Source: Harmothoe impar
Taxonomy: Eukaryota; Annelida; Polychaeta; Phyllodocida; Polynoidae
Direction of reading: 5' to 3'
Assembly: GCA_947462335.1 (NCBI GenBank)
Contig: OX381707.1
Location: forward strand, 67,288,816 to 67,352,815
DNA length: 64,000 bases
This document shows positions 1-11,962 of this stretch, piece after piece. Within the stretch, counting starts at the first letter, position 1, and each line of letters starts with the position of its first letter. Under the pieces are notes generated by a model. The model was not told the origin of the DNA, searched no databases, and was given only the letters and a program-made list of their open reading frames with translations. The position numbers were made by a program, and so were the translations under genes.

Positions 1-1494
1 TGTCGTATTCCATTTGTTGTCATGATACATGAATGCAACCCTGCTGCATCATTATTTCTGCACACTAACCATTTAAGGGCAACATGGTGCGTCAAGTGAA
101 CAGCGATGCATTTATGCATCATGACCTCTCCCTAATAACCCTTTAAGTACAGCATGGTACTTTAACTTAAGTAAACGGCCATGTATTCATGCATCATGAC
201 TTCTCCAGACTAACCATTTAACTCTTCCTTTACCGTACACGCATTATTGCGAGTTTACAGTACAGGACCGTTCACGCATTATTGCGAGTTACTCGCCGAT
301 TTTCGGCCGATTTCGGCCGATTTTTGACCCCCTGTGGTTTGCCTAAAAGTTGGTAGAATCCAATGATTTTTTTTCTCACAGTATTCTATGGCATATTGTC
401 TCTGCATATCTTAATCGGTTTGTACATACATTCAATATTTTAGAAATGCTGGGCACCTCAACTTGGATGATATTTAACTCATTTTCAATATGATTTGAGC
501 AATATTTAAGGCGAAAATCATGATAAATATCAAAAAATTATTTTTTTGAGTGAAAAATAGTTTTGTCCAATTTTTCATGCTGAAAAATATGGTACCAAAG
601 GTTTAGGACTATTTTGATGCATTCTGGCCTAAATGTAAATTTCAATGGCAACATGTACATTAGAATAAGCCATATTTAATTTCAAATAGGGCTTTATCTC
701 CCTAATTAAAGCACTTAGGGCGACTTGGGTATCTTACTTTCTGGTTATTCAGTATTGTTCATTTTGTCATAGATGTACTTCTAGTTTGAATGTTTATAAA
801 ATTCTTTCAGTTTCTAAAAGGGTAGGCCATCCCCTAAATGACAATATCCCATTTGAATTTCATTTGAAAAAATCTCGTCTTGAGAGAGGTGTCTTTATGT
901 GGAGCCTGGTAAAGGAAGAGTTAAGGACAGCTTGGTGCTTCAAGTGAACAACCATGCATTCATGCATCATGACTTCTCCATACTAACCATTTAAGTACAT
1001 CATGGTGCTTCAAGTGAACAATGATGCATTAATGCATCATGATCTCTCTACACTAACCATTTAAGGGCATTATGATGAACGGCGAATCATTTATGCATCA
1101 TGACCTATCCACACTAGCCCTTTAAGGACACCATGGCACTTCAAGTCAACCTCGATGCTTTCATGCACCACAACTCTCTATACTAACTCTTTAAGGACAG
1201 CATGGTGTGTCAAATGAACAGCGATGCATTCATGCATCATGACCTCTCCACATTGACACTTTTAGGAAACCATGGCCCTTCAGGCGAACTGCGATGCATT
1301 CGTGCATCAAGACATCTCCATATTACCCCTTTAAAGACTAGTTTAACTGCTTCAAATAAACAGTGATGCAATCATGCATCATTAGTGTATCAATTATAAT
1401 TATAGACTTATATATGTGATCCAGAATCCTTGATGGAAGCCGGCCACCACACCTATGGTGTGGATTTCGTAGATCCTATACCTTTTAATCCTAG
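1..1494 (+). repeat. Composite tandem-repeat element, copy A (left end outside the window)
   Basis: Positions 1-68 match the segment just left of the array at 41612. About nine head-to-tail units of roughly 70 bp follow (69-221 and 921-1395). Each starts CCATTTAAGG or CCCTTTAAGG and contains a GATGCAT...ATGCATCATGAC core. A tail of about 100 bp with the hairpin CCACACC-TAT-GGTGTGG then follows. The tail matches 42172-42291, and the similarity stops in both copies at AATCCTAG followed by T. The array is split at 222-920 by another element. No coding capacity is visible. Confidence 0.8.
222..920. mobile_element. TTAA-flanked 699-bp element inserted in a tandem-repeat unit
   Basis: The segment starts CTCTTCCTTTACC and ends with the exact reverse complement GGTAAAGGAAGAG, a 13-bp perfect terminal inverted repeat. 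TTAA flanks it on both sides (218-221 and 921-924). Removing it and one TTAA restores a normal 70-bp array unit reading CCATTTAAGGACAGC. This is direct evidence of insertion at TTAA with duplication of the target. The interior has no ORF of note, so the element is non-autonomous. TTAA duplications are typical of piggyBac and Kolobok transposases; the ends do not let me decide between them. Confidence 0.8.
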
Positions 1495-1990
1495 TACTTA
1501 ACCCCTTCAACACTGGAATTCTTGTAACTCAATGCAATTTTGTGCAATATATTGGCTTACGGCGTGGAAGGGGTGGGCTTTGAGTATTTGCTCAATCGAA
1601 TGAGAAGACTAATCTCCAGTCATGTATCTTACCTCCCTCGCCATGTTGCATATCTCACGAAGTAGTGGCAATATACTATCAAATGCCAATCAACAAATTA
1701 ATGGTGTAACAGATAAGGTAACGTCGCCTTTAAATATACTGCATCAGTTCCAATATCCCATACCTAACCTACATAGTATCTTATCAATCTACCATTCCAA
1801 TATGTTATACGGATGAAGAAAACGAATTATACATGTAGCGTGGTAGTTTTGGTGTAGATTGATGTACATGTAGATACCTTCTTTGAGGACAATACAGCAT
1901 GGGTGCACTTGCTACCTCCCGAAAGAAAGAAAAAAAAGTGTTTTGAGTGCAGAGTGGGGTTGTGTGGTGCAGGGTCCATATAATGATGAA

Positions 1991-2057
1991 TGACGTCAGC
2001 ATGGTGACGACCAGGGTGACGACAAGTGCTGACCTTTGGCTGACCAGGCTGACGTCA
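1991..2057. promoter_or_regulatory. Two perfect palindromic CRE sites
   Basis: TGACGTCA occurs at 1991-1998 and again at 2050-2057, with GTGACGAC half-site-like words between them. This 8-mer is the full consensus for CREB/ATF bZIP factors. About one copy is expected by chance in a window this size, so two within 67 bp may mark a regulatory element. No promoter evidence is visible next to it. Confidence 0.35.
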
Positions 2058-2340
2058 CCCAGCTCTTCAATACATGGGTAAGGGCAATGAGACATGACAC
2101 AAAGCTGCAGCAACCACACTGAACTTGTCCAAGGCCCTAACCCTGCAGGGGCCATATACAGTGATTTAATGCATGATGCCCTGTAACAGTGATGCTGTGT
2201 CTTCATGAAATAATCAAGGTTTGAGCACGTGACACATTATATGAGAGGATGCATGCAGGGGCATGTGGTCAGTTTACATCCAGGGGTATGTGATTGGGGA
2301 AAGTGACATGTGAACAGGGTGACTAGACATGGGTGCCTAG

Positions 2341-2515
2341 ATTTTTGGCCGTGTCGCTGTGTCGATTTTTAGCAAAGGTACTGTGTCGCCGTGTCGATTT
2401 TTATCTAGTACTAACTTCTATAAATGTGTTTCCATCGATTTTTAAAAGGACCATGTCGCCCGTGTCGATTTTTGTTTAAAAGGACCATGTCGCCGTGTCG
2501 ATTGTGTCAATTTTT
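2341..2515 (+). repeat. Degenerate tandem repeat with core TGTCGCCGTGTCGATTTTT
   Basis: Four to five imperfect copies of the core follow one another, several preceded by AAAAGGACCA. Spacing is irregular (about 35 to 60 bp). It is simple tandem duplication in non-coding DNA. Confidence 0.75.
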
Positions 2516-3428
2516 AACCCACGTATAGTCACAACAGGGCTTTGTGTACAGTAAATGCACTTCATCAAGAAGCATTTAAATGTATACGGGATAGATATTT
2601 AATCGGCTGGGCCACGTTTACAGAAGGATGCTACTCGTAGGTTGCAGCAGTCAGTATTAAGAAACTGTGTGTGTATTAGGTGAATCTGGTACTGGATGTA
2701 AATAGGCCGGCAAGTAGGCTAGAGGTGAGTGGAGGTCATCCAGGGGTGGCCTGAGTAGTGGTATCTGAGTGGTGCTACTAGTACTCCATGTACAATAGTT
2801 ATTATACATGTATATAGGGATCGCATAGGGAGCATGGCCCATCATGGGCACCCCGTCAGGAAATCACAGCTCGGGGGCAGGAGGTAGGGGGAGGGGGCAG
2901 GGGTAGTGAGGTTAATATACTAGTAATTAGGTTTACTATCTGTAGGAGTAATCAGATTGGTCTGATTGTATATGCACTACATGTACATTTACTACCAAAT
3001 TATGTCTGTATTATGGGTCCTGTCACTGTTTAATATGTAATTAACCACAATGTGTAATTACATACTGGGGGCTCAATCCAAATTTCCTGCAAGTCTCACT
3101 CACTTATGCGTTCAGTGTTCATTGTGTGCATACTACTTAATGTATACATGTATTCTGTCAGCTGTCCGTAATATCCTTGCCCATTGCTCGGAACCATATG
3201 AGATCAATCACAAGGAAGTCTCAAGATAACTCGCAATCATCTCCAGACCCCTGCTCACCCAATGTAATATAACATCGAAATATATAAATCATGAATGAAC
3301 AAAGACTTGGATTTAATTGTAAAAGCCGGTACACTGTACTTGTCAGCCAGGGTTTCCACACTCCATAGTCTTGTATCATCATATTTTAGAAATAGACAGA
3401 GGTCCACGATAATCTGTCTTAACGACAG

Positions 3429-3513
3429 GTTTCTCCACGAGTGGGACCTTGGGTCGTATCACATGAGGCGCAGCCGAGTGTGATGCGACACAAGGTCTCA
3501 CGAGTTGAGAAAC
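3429..3513. other. Hairpin of about 35-bp arms
   Basis: The left arm begins GTTTCTCCACGAGTGGGACC and the right arm is its near reverse complement ending GTTGAGAAAC. About 30 of 35 positions pair, around a loop of roughly 15 bases. GTTTCTCCAC-like words recur downstream to about 3720. It may be a small foldback element or an RNA hairpin; nothing in the sequence decides this. Confidence 0.55.
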
Positions 3514-5981
3514 AAGGAGTCCAGACTGATTTGAGTGGATCTCTGTGTTTATTTCATGTGAAAGTTGATCAATTCCATTTTAAAACGACATTTTAAAATT
3601 GGTTTCACAACTATACCATGGAGAATGGAGACGTGGAGAATGAGCATCAGTTTCTCCACAGGGGTGTGGAGAACGGCCGTTCTAGTACTTAAGCATAGTA
3701 ACTTTGTTTCTCCACATGGAATAATAGACCATACACAACAGTTGGCACTGCAGGGTTACATTGTGGGTTACATATCCCTTTCCGGACTCTTCATATAAGA
3801 GGCCTACTCGTATATATATATGACTGCATCTTTTGAGTAGCGGTGTATATAGTGCGCAGGTTGAGTGTATCCTTGTGTCTGTGTGCATCCTCATGCCTGT
3901 GTCATGTAGCAGTGTGACCCGGCATATATTGACACGGTTCTCCCCCGGCTCACTAAGCCTGTTTTATGTAGGAGGATAGACTGAAACCAGCCCTCCAGGA
4001 CCACTGTTTGATACCACCCCACTGTTTTTATTTTATTTTTATATACCGCAGGATGATAGGTGAGACCTTTCATCTTCTTTTTAATGTCCGCTGGTCCATG
4101 TCAATTTGTATATGATTTGAGCTTTTAGGGGTAGATACATTTGCAGCCTATCATTTGGGATTGCTGACATCAATTTCGTTTCGAAGTTACAACTTTGGTA
4201 TCAGGTGGAGCACCAAACTATCAAAATGTCCAGTAATTCAAGTTCATATATAATATATGTTGAGGATTTTTCCTGACCAATGTTTTTTACCGATTGGGTA
4301 AATTTCTTTATCTTGGAAATTGCCCAATTTTGCCGGTTTGGCGTGGGTAAACCAAACTTGGTCAAAGAGGAACTAGGTTCTGTTTAATACAAAATCAAAA
4401 CTCCTCTATAAAAATATAATATTTAATACCCCCTTAGATTACACCTGATGGCCGAAACATACCCAGATACCAAATTGAGTGTGGCCATATCATTGGCATG
4501 ACTACAAAACACCATGGGCCAATCACAGAATTGGACCCACCACTATTCCAAATTTCTCAAAAATAAATAGAGTACCTCTATTCATGTAGGAGTTTCCACC
4601 TGAAAACTATTTAAATATAGATCGTGAAAAAGGTCTAAACAAATGCTTGGAGAGCCAGACCAGCATCCCAGCAGCCAATGAAATCACTCAGATTGGATCA
4701 CATGACCAGCACAAGAAAAAGAAAGGGAATTTTGAACTTACCTCGGGTCAGAACGGTATGTAGTGTTGAGAGGTAAACACGCCACGTCCACCACAAACAA
4801 GCTCATATATGTGTCAACTTAACAACTGATATATGTTTAAATGAGCTGTCAAACTTAAAATTAGTTTAAGGTGAGGCAACTGCTTCCTGGTTGAAGCTGT
4901 GGCTGTGGCACTTCTAAAGTACCGTAGTCTTTGCAGAACTACTGCAAATGATACCTTCGTGTGAAATAGTACTCACAAGCTACCTATCTCCTGTATATCC
5001 TTGGTCTATTCTAAGGGTGAAGGTTAGGGTTGTAAGATGTGGGGGTGGAGAGTGTATTGTTGGATCATACAGGCCTGTGTCTGTGCCCACTATAGGAGCT
5101 CTGAGCTATGTGCCGCCCTTTACCATAGGAATGAATAGATATACACCTATGCCTTTACCACAAGGTACATCTCATCACAAAGGCTATGCCCGGACACACG
5201 CCACCAGTCTAAACCAAGTAGAAAATCAAGCACGCAGACACGTCCTAGCAGACAGGCATGCTAGTTTATGTGGTCATTCAAAGAGTGTGTATAGAGAGAT
5301 TGTGTTGGAGGAGGATGTGGAAAGGGGGGGGGGGCATTGACATTTGCCTGGGGCCCTGGTAGATAGTCAACATGGCCTGGTGTTTTTGGATCTCATCCAT
5401 CTGTGGGCATGCACGTACTGCATTATAAAGAGCATGGCACCACCACCACCACCTCCGCCACTACAGTGAGGGGTCCTGGAGAACAACGGTGGCAACACTG
5501 CCAAAAAAGGGAACCAAGAGCTGTATAGCCGACCATACAAGAGCACCCCAGGCAGGATGAAATGTCAAACAGGCACAGGGGTGGATGAAAAATGAGGCTG
5601 GCCTACATATGCAGGCATGTGTGTACGGTAAAGGGTGGGGTGGGTGGGGGTGCCCTGAGGATGATGTCTGGAGGGGGTCATACGTCGTGAACCACCACCA
5701 CCCCCTGGCCCCTATCCCCTCCCCTAACCACCCTCTGTTGACTCAGGCTTCCAGACCAACAAAGCCCACCCTGTACCCCTCAGCTGACCCAGCAGGTCTG
5801 GTTTCACCCCTATCTCACCCTCCATACCTCACCCCTATCCCTGCCCAACTCCCCCCAGACTCCCAGCCCTGGATCCACCCCGCCACCATAAGGGGTAGAG
5901 GGTCAGAGGTCGGAGGTCACTGGTTTGGCCTAGTTCCTCTGGTGCCCATGTTGGTGATATATGGGCGTTGTTGTAGTAGTA

Positions 5982-6012
5982 GGGGGGGGGGTCGTGTGCG
6001 CCCCCCCCCCCC
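5982..6012. repeat. G10 and C12 homopolymers in inverted orientation
   Basis: Ten G (5982-5991) and twelve C (6001-6012) are separated by nine bases, so a single strand could fold into a G:C hairpin. Either run could also join G-quadruplex or triplex structures. Confidence 0.8.
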
Positions 6013-6751
6013 TCGCACACAGAAAACCCAATCTCCTGGCTGTTGAGTAGAAGTGTATGGTGTGCCTTAGGGTCTGGTATCAAAGGTCATATTTCTGCAA
6101 CACGTGGCATGTAAGGGGTCTGACAGTGTGTGAGGCATGGACGGTTTACTGTGTAATACCCATTGGTAAGGGACATGCTGCTGCCGAGGGGAGTCCCTTT
6201 GTCTCTCAGGACAGAGATATGTTAGTTAGTTGAGACCTGCTAGTTTGGGTTGAACTATCATCCCACAAATTCCTTGAGGTGCAGGCAGGCTGTAGGGTCA
6301 CCAATTTACTACAAATGCAACGCCACCAATTCCTACAGTACAATGTACCAACACCATCTCGTTAGTACAAATGTAAAATATGTCAGAGCAATTATACATC
6401 GCGTCATAACACTGAACCCGTATCAACAACAGCCTTCACTGTACTTAAGTATGACCACATTTGCAACACAATAACAGACTTTGGAGAGAAAAACACCGAC
6501 TGAAATACACCAACAGTAACAGACCATGACAATGATCTCTGCCTCTGTGTACCCCTTGTTGCTGTCAATGCATGAAGGGCTTGAGGCAGCTTTGAGAGGT
6601 GAGACCAGAGACCCACCAGCAGGTAAAGGCCGGATATGAGTGGCTCCCTCCCATCCTGTTGGTAAATAGACACCTGTGTTGGCCTGGTGACCCATCAGGT
6701 GGGTGTATGATGGGATGTGTATGGTGGCTGGGGGCTGACCAGGTGAATAGA

Positions 6752-6769
6752 GGGGGGGGGGGGGGGGGG
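6752..6769 (+). repeat. G18 homopolymer
   Basis: Eighteen consecutive G. It is one of about 22 G or C runs of ten or more in the window. Confidence 0.9.
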
Positions 6770-8156
6770 CAAACAGAGGTACCCACCACCCACAGGTGTA
6801 CACAGAGCCCCAACACCTGACACCCCGCCCCACACCTCTTTATGAACCCCTCTCTATTGGTTTGTCTTTGACCTATTGACACCTGGCAAAGTCACGTCAA
6901 GGTCACGCCAGCCTTGACCCTATGACCCCCGCCCACTGGCAGGTAACTGAAGGTGAAGGTCAGTGGACCACCCTCCCTTTTCTGTTGTCTGGTGAGGATT
7001 GTGTGGGGGTGTTACAAAGAGGTGTAATGGGGTCTTGTAGTGTGAGGCTGACAGGATGGTGAGATAGGGATGATAGAATTATGGGGGATATTATCATAAA
7101 ACCTACTTCATCATGGATGGGGGTCTACTTGTGAATGGATATAGGTCAGTCTGGTCAGTGCACATGCCACATTATACCAAGTCTTGGATGTCTTTTAGAC
7201 TTTAGTGTCTATCTTAACCTTGTGGTGAGATTTGTTTACCAGGATAAAATTAATGCGTATTAAAAAGAAGACGAATAATCGTAAAATGTCGGGATGTAAA
7301 TAGAGGTGATGAACAGAACTATAAGGGGGAGGGAGAGATGCTATGCTAACCCAATTCACGCACAATTAAGGGAAGGTTAATATACGCATCTGATCTCTAT
7401 CTTAGAGCATGCACTAATAATTGGGCTAAGTATTAATCAAATATAATCGGACTCATTATCAAATTAAACTGTCAGATTGAAACTGAGTTATGAAGTACGA
7501 TATCTCAATACATGTACCACAGTTGACATCCCTAAGTTCATGCCCTAACCCCTACCATGCCACTCTTGATCTCAAACCATGGTGGGGCATATCTGTAATA
7601 CAAGTAATTAGAGTGGTACCAATTAGTAGGTGTGTGAGGTGGCCATGTTAGGTGGGTAGACCACTAATAGGTGCGGTGTACTGGGTGAGTGGGCATACAG
7701 GTGTGCACCATGTGATCTCGGGGGGGGGGGGGTGACCTTTGGGATGGCTCACAAAGACATGGTTGTAATATACTGTTAAACTACCCATCCATCACTCGTA
7801 AACTTAACCGACAGACTGGAGCTTAACATGTATTCGTCAAAGTGCACTGTATCATCTAATACCAGGATAAGATAAAACCATTTAATTTTTTAGCAGGAAC
7901 TATTATAAACAATAAAAATAAAACATCAACACCAAAAATGTCATTTCAAATAAAATAAAAAAGTATTTGCATACAACATACACATTGTACAGTACAACTT
8001 TAGGTCGATAATAATGATGCACACTTTTGCAGCGTGTATGCCCCCCCCCCTTCATTCCCAGTGTGAAAGGGGAGGGTGGATCGCATTGATTCTAACCACA
8101 TTATACTTATACATTATAGATATCTAAACATCTCTCCATTCATTTCCCCCCTACAG

Positions 8157-8369
8157 TTTGAGGATGACGACACGTCAGTGCAGTCTCCCGCCCGTGACGA
8201 CCCTGAGGTACGGAAGGCAGTGCGGAGGTGGCTGGAGCAGCAGGACGGACAGAGCATCCTGCTGACCACCCCCTCCGTCCTGGTCGGCTACCGAGTCGAG
8301 GTCTACTGTGCTGAGGGCACCCGGCAGTGGTACACCGCCGTCATACACTCCTACAATGAGAACACCAGG
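8157..8369 (+). CDS. JMJD1C: KDM3/JMJD1C-like histone demethylase family protein, internal exon (first in window)
   Basis: This 213-nt internal exon encodes 71 residues. It begins after a pyrimidine-rich acceptor ending CCCCCCTACAG and stops at an AGG/GTAAGT donor; both junctions are phase 0. The peptide starts FEDDDTSVQSPARDD and continues with EVRKAVRRWLEQQ, a helical stretch. It then enters a beta-rich Tudor-like segment, VGYRVEVYCAEGTRQWYTAV. From family knowledge, the N-terminal region of human JMJD1C has the same order: an acidic linker, an LHEEVKVWVKEQ-like helix, a GYRVRVY strand and a QWFTG strand. KDM3-family proteins are nuclear chromatin factors with a C-terminal zinc finger and JmjC domain, and most remove mono- and dimethyl marks from histone H3 lysine 9. 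Catalytic activity cannot be judged from this fragment. The exon is GC-rich compared with the flanking introns, as expected for coding sequence. Confidence 0.9.
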
Positions 8370-8495
8370 GTAAGTACACAGGCAATTAGGACTTTTTAGT
8401 TGAGTTGGTGTTTTCTGATTTTATTCAATATATGTTAAAAATACCGGTCGTGTGGACGAAGATGGTGGAGGGCCTCTCACCGTTGTGCCACCTTA

Positions 8496-9002
8496 ATGAC
8501 TGGTGATAAACAACAGACCAGACCAGGCCTATTGGCAACATGCTGTGGCATCATCAAGACATCATCAAAACATGGGTGCAATGGGTTCATTACATCATCA
8601 CTATGTGGGTCCATAGGTCAAATTGCCAAACAGATTTCTAGTAGAAATCTCAAAAATACCGGTTGTGAGCCAAGCCTGTTCACGTATATCAATGAAGGAA
8701 TAAAAAGATTAGGATATGAGCCTATCTTAAAATCGATAGGGGACATGGGGACCCCAATGTGGAGCCCCGCATCAAGGGCCCCATCAATAACAGTGCCTAT
8801 ATCGGTAGTAGGAGTGTCCTCGTCTACACTCCATGTACTACTAAATGGCACTGTGTACAGCCTGCCCCACATAAACACACCGCCTCATGAGCAGCTCACA
8901 GGGTCACCAGGCCATCTAAACACACCAACGAGCAACTCGGATCCTATCAGAAGCTGTCCAAATAACGGGAGCTGGGTAGTATGTGAGAGGTGTGTGCACT
9001 GA
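8496..9002 (+). other. Open reading frame of 168 codons, status unknown
   Basis: It starts MTGDKQQTRP and lies 127 bp past the exon donor, inside the intron. No domain, signal peptide or membrane segment is recognisable, and I do not recognise the protein. ORFs of this length are expected a few times by chance in 128 kb of two-strand sequence at this base composition. An overlapping 86-codon ORF lies on the other strand. I list it only because it is the longest + strand ORF outside a tandem repeat. It is most likely not a gene. Confidence 0.12.
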
Positions 9003-9327
9003 TAGTGCTTATCTCTATAGCTGGAGGCAACGATTGGGGAATCCACCCAAATAGTCACTCTGATAGGGGACGCTGATTTTATGGTGGATGAGATATCCAC
9101 AATCCTTACATGCCTTTCTGTTTATAGCAACCAGCCTGGGCCAAATGACCTGAAGCCTCTGGTTATGTATACAAACTACATTTCCATTTGAAATTGTTTC
9201 TGGGATGTAACAATATATTCAGGATTAGAGGTAATAATGTAACAAATTGTTCATGAGCATTGTAATGGATCTCGAGAAAAAATATATGGAAGAAGAGATA
9301 AATTTGTCTCGGAGAATGACAAAGTTA

Positions 9328-9701
9328 GGCCACACCAAATTAAAAAGTTGGTCTATGGATTTCCCGCACCATATTTTCGAAAATGGAAATTTATTTTTTT
9401 TTTGAAAAAAATTGTGTCTATGGACTGCGCCCGCATCATTTTCTGAGAAATTGGATTTTTTTTTTTTTTTTTTTTTTTTTTGTGGTCTTTTCTGGCATCG
9501 TTAGCCTGAAAATATCAGTTTGTAAATATTAAAAAATAAAGATTTTCCCTCAGGAAAAAAAAAATTCGTCCGCCCCCCTAATTTAAGGTTGAAATCCATA
9601 GACAAAAAAAAATTTTGGGGAAAAAAAAAAAAAAATTCACCCTCCCGCACCTATTTTTGGAAAACAAAATCCATAGACCAACTTTTTAATTTGGTGTGGC
9701 C
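9328..9701. mobile_element. PIF/Harbinger-like MITE (374 bp) with TTA target duplication
   Basis: The ends are inverted repeats of about 35 bp, beginning GGCCACACCAAATTAAAAAG on the left with the reverse complement on the right. TTA flanks both ends (9325-9327 and 9702-9704). A second, inner pair (GTCTATGGACT near 9414 and AATCCATAGAC near 9592) makes each arm internally repetitive. A T22 run and A-rich runs fill the middle. A 3-bp TTA or TAA duplication with GG-initial termini is typical of PIF/Harbinger. No transposase is present. Confidence 0.75.
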
Positions 9702-9994
9702 TTATCATGCAAAATGTGAAATACCTCATGCCAAAATAGTAATTACGTGAAATACATATGTGGATCAACAAGGGAAAAGGGACCTCTGCGGGGGATTTTT
9801 AGTTCCAACTTTGGCCATCAGGGGGCTCCATATAGCCAACAATTTTCAAAATATCATAAAAATTGTTCTATACTACTTTTTGATGGAGAATACAATAAGC
9901 CACTTTAGAAAATTCCATTTTTAGTGAAAACCTTCCATATTTAGAATGTAAAAAGAATGTTTTTGGGCCTAAATTCGTGTTTTTGCACTTGTTG

Positions 9995-10008
9995 GTTGCC
10001 ATGGAAAC
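9995..10008. promoter_or_regulatory. RFX X-box-like site GTTGCCATGGAAAC
   Basis: This matches the imperfect-palindrome consensus bound by RFX winged-helix factors, GTNRCC-AT-RGNAAC-like. It is one of five related 14-mers in the window. It lies in an AT-rich intronic stretch that could itself be an old repeat. Confidence 0.4.
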
Positions 10009-11001
10009 ATAATTTTCATTCTAAATTGAATTTTTCTAGATATAATGATTACAGGCCCCACAAAGATTTTTATGCTGAAAACAGAATGTAAATCCCATTT
10101 TAAGACTAAAAGCTGTGATCAAATGTTTGAAAAAGTTTGGATATTTTGGAATTTTCATAATTATGCTAATTAGATAGAGATATCTCTAAAACAAAGTAAG
10201 ATACAGCTTATTGGCATTTGAGATTGGACAGTGCCCACACATATTCAAGGAGCCAGTTCTCAAAAACTAGAAGTGGTACCTGCTAATGAAATATATCACT
10301 GGAAAGCTGATGACCTCAATTTTATAATTGAGTTTAATCTTTGGAGGACCCTTTTCCCTCGACTGTCCACATATTGTTACGATAAATTTACCCTATCTAA
10401 TGTCTTCACTCAATGCACTCTCGTACCCACAACATAGATAAGCTAGTTGTACTGGAATGGGAGATACAGTCAACTCGGGGGAGGCTAGCATCTACTTCAC
10501 ACTGAGCAGCTCGTGTTGCTGCTGTGTGACATGCTACTCCCTTTGGTATGCCGTCATACGTCATCCTACCTTCTGCTGCCACTGCTTCAGGGGCTTATCC
10601 ATCAAACAGTACAGCTACCCTATCACAGCCACACCCACTCCATAATTCTACACCTTATCATCTAAAGTATGGGTGGAGTAGTCATGAGAGTCACTCTGTA
10701 GTTGTTAAAGGACCCCTTCGTCATTCGTCTATAGCTGTAGATAGAGGTATCCTATAGGATAAATGTACTGTAGTATTATCAGCCTTCACCCTATGCTGTG
10801 TGCTAAGCTTAGGCTGTGTAGACGTCCTCAGATGTAGGCTATAATAAGAAGTGTTTGAGGATAGGCCTCCAGTCGGTGATGTTGCCTTCCATGTGTGAAC
10901 AGAGGCATGTCTTCCTCATACCTGACACAAGGAAAGGTCAGCCGCTTTGAAGTGATATTACCGATGATGAGATGCTGCCCCTGTCTCTATAGGAACATTA
11001 A

Positions 11002-11247
11002 CCCGTTACTGTCCGCAGAGTGCTGTAATGCTTTATGCCCTTCATTCTCATGATGCATGAATGCACCCTGGCGCGTAATTCGCCATGGCTACACCACGCA
11101 TCATGCCAACCCTATGGGCTTGATGCATTCCCAGAGGTCGGCATGATGCAGGAATGCTGCTCTGGAGGGTAGGCCCGCAACTCGGCAGGCCTACATCATA
11201 CCGACTAAGAGTATAGTACATTAAAGCACTATGCGGTCCTTAAAGGG
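11002..11247. mobile_element. TTAA-flanked MITE, copy 1 (piggyBac-type)
   Basis: This is the most complete copy. TTAA lies at 10998-11001 and 11248-11251. The left end starts CCCGTTACTGTCCGCAGAGTG and the right end reads GCACTATGCGGTCCTTAAAGGG. The interior has the family words CATGATGCATGAATGC and GGTCGGCATGATGC. The CCC...GGG ends with a TTAA target match piggyBac-type elements. Length is 246 bp and no coding capacity is seen. Confidence 0.75.
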
Positions 11248-11962
11248 TTAATGGAGGAAGTGTTATTCACCCACAAGCAGACGGCGAAATAAGGACAGCG
11301 ACTAGAGTCAGAATAAAGAAGCAAATATTAAAGTTGTCGTGTCACATTACTCAGACGGTGAAAAGATGGGGCACCCAGTATTCAGTTAGTTACAGTCTGG
11401 CCTATTTCGGGAGGAGCAGAGAGGCACATGCATTAATCTTTCACATAGCTGATGTCTATAATTGGTAAGCACTGAATCGTTGACAGAATTCAGACTAAAT
11501 CCTACAATGAGATAATGTAGCCCCAGTATTAAACGGTTGAATCGCAGTGTTTAAAGATAAATTCAAGACTCCCCTACTCCGGGCCCTTATACAAGACAGG
11601 TGCTCATTCCAAGCTGGTGCTATATCGTCCAATGTACGGTAATAAGAGCTGAGGGAAATATGTACCCAGGGTAAGGTTTTGCAAAACGGCATCATTCCTG
11701 TATGACACATAGAGTAAGAATGTTCACACAGCATCCGATGACAGAACTGAATATAAAAAGGGCAGCTCATATTAAAAGCATGCTGAGGCTAAAATGTTAG
11801 TCTACCATGGAGCAGAGCCTACAGTGAGGCATGGAGCTGATGAATAGAGGACCTGTGTACCGGGCTCACAACACGTCCACGACCAGAGTTAAATATTGAC
11901 CTTCTGTCGGCCGCTCAAATTGACACTGACACGCCCCGTGCACACAGCGCCAACTCAAACAG

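Larger units (their letters stand above)
1..8156 (+). other. Upstream intron of the KDM3/JMJD1C-like gene, partial
   Basis: Everything left of the first recognised exon reads as non-coding. The exon at 8157 begins at a splice acceptor in phase 0, so at least one earlier exon must exist. I looked for the preceding part of the family's N-terminal region here and did not find it, so it is probably left of the window. Recognisable contents are the composite tandem-repeat element (1-1494), a TTAA-flanked insertion (222-920), a CRE pair (1991-2057), a short tandem repeat (2341-2515), a hairpin (3429-3513), and G or C homopolymers at 5324, 5982, 6001, 6752, 7720 and 8041. In 1495-1990, 2516-3428, 3514-5323, 6013-6751 and 6770-7719 I see nothing specific beyond short fortuitous ORFs. 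Confidence 0.7.

Noticed and set aside
6404..6882. Overlapping minus-strand ORFs of 89 to 136 codons
   Set aside because: Three frames overlap the G18 tract, the predicted proteins contain poly-Pro from the homopolymer, and no domain is seen.
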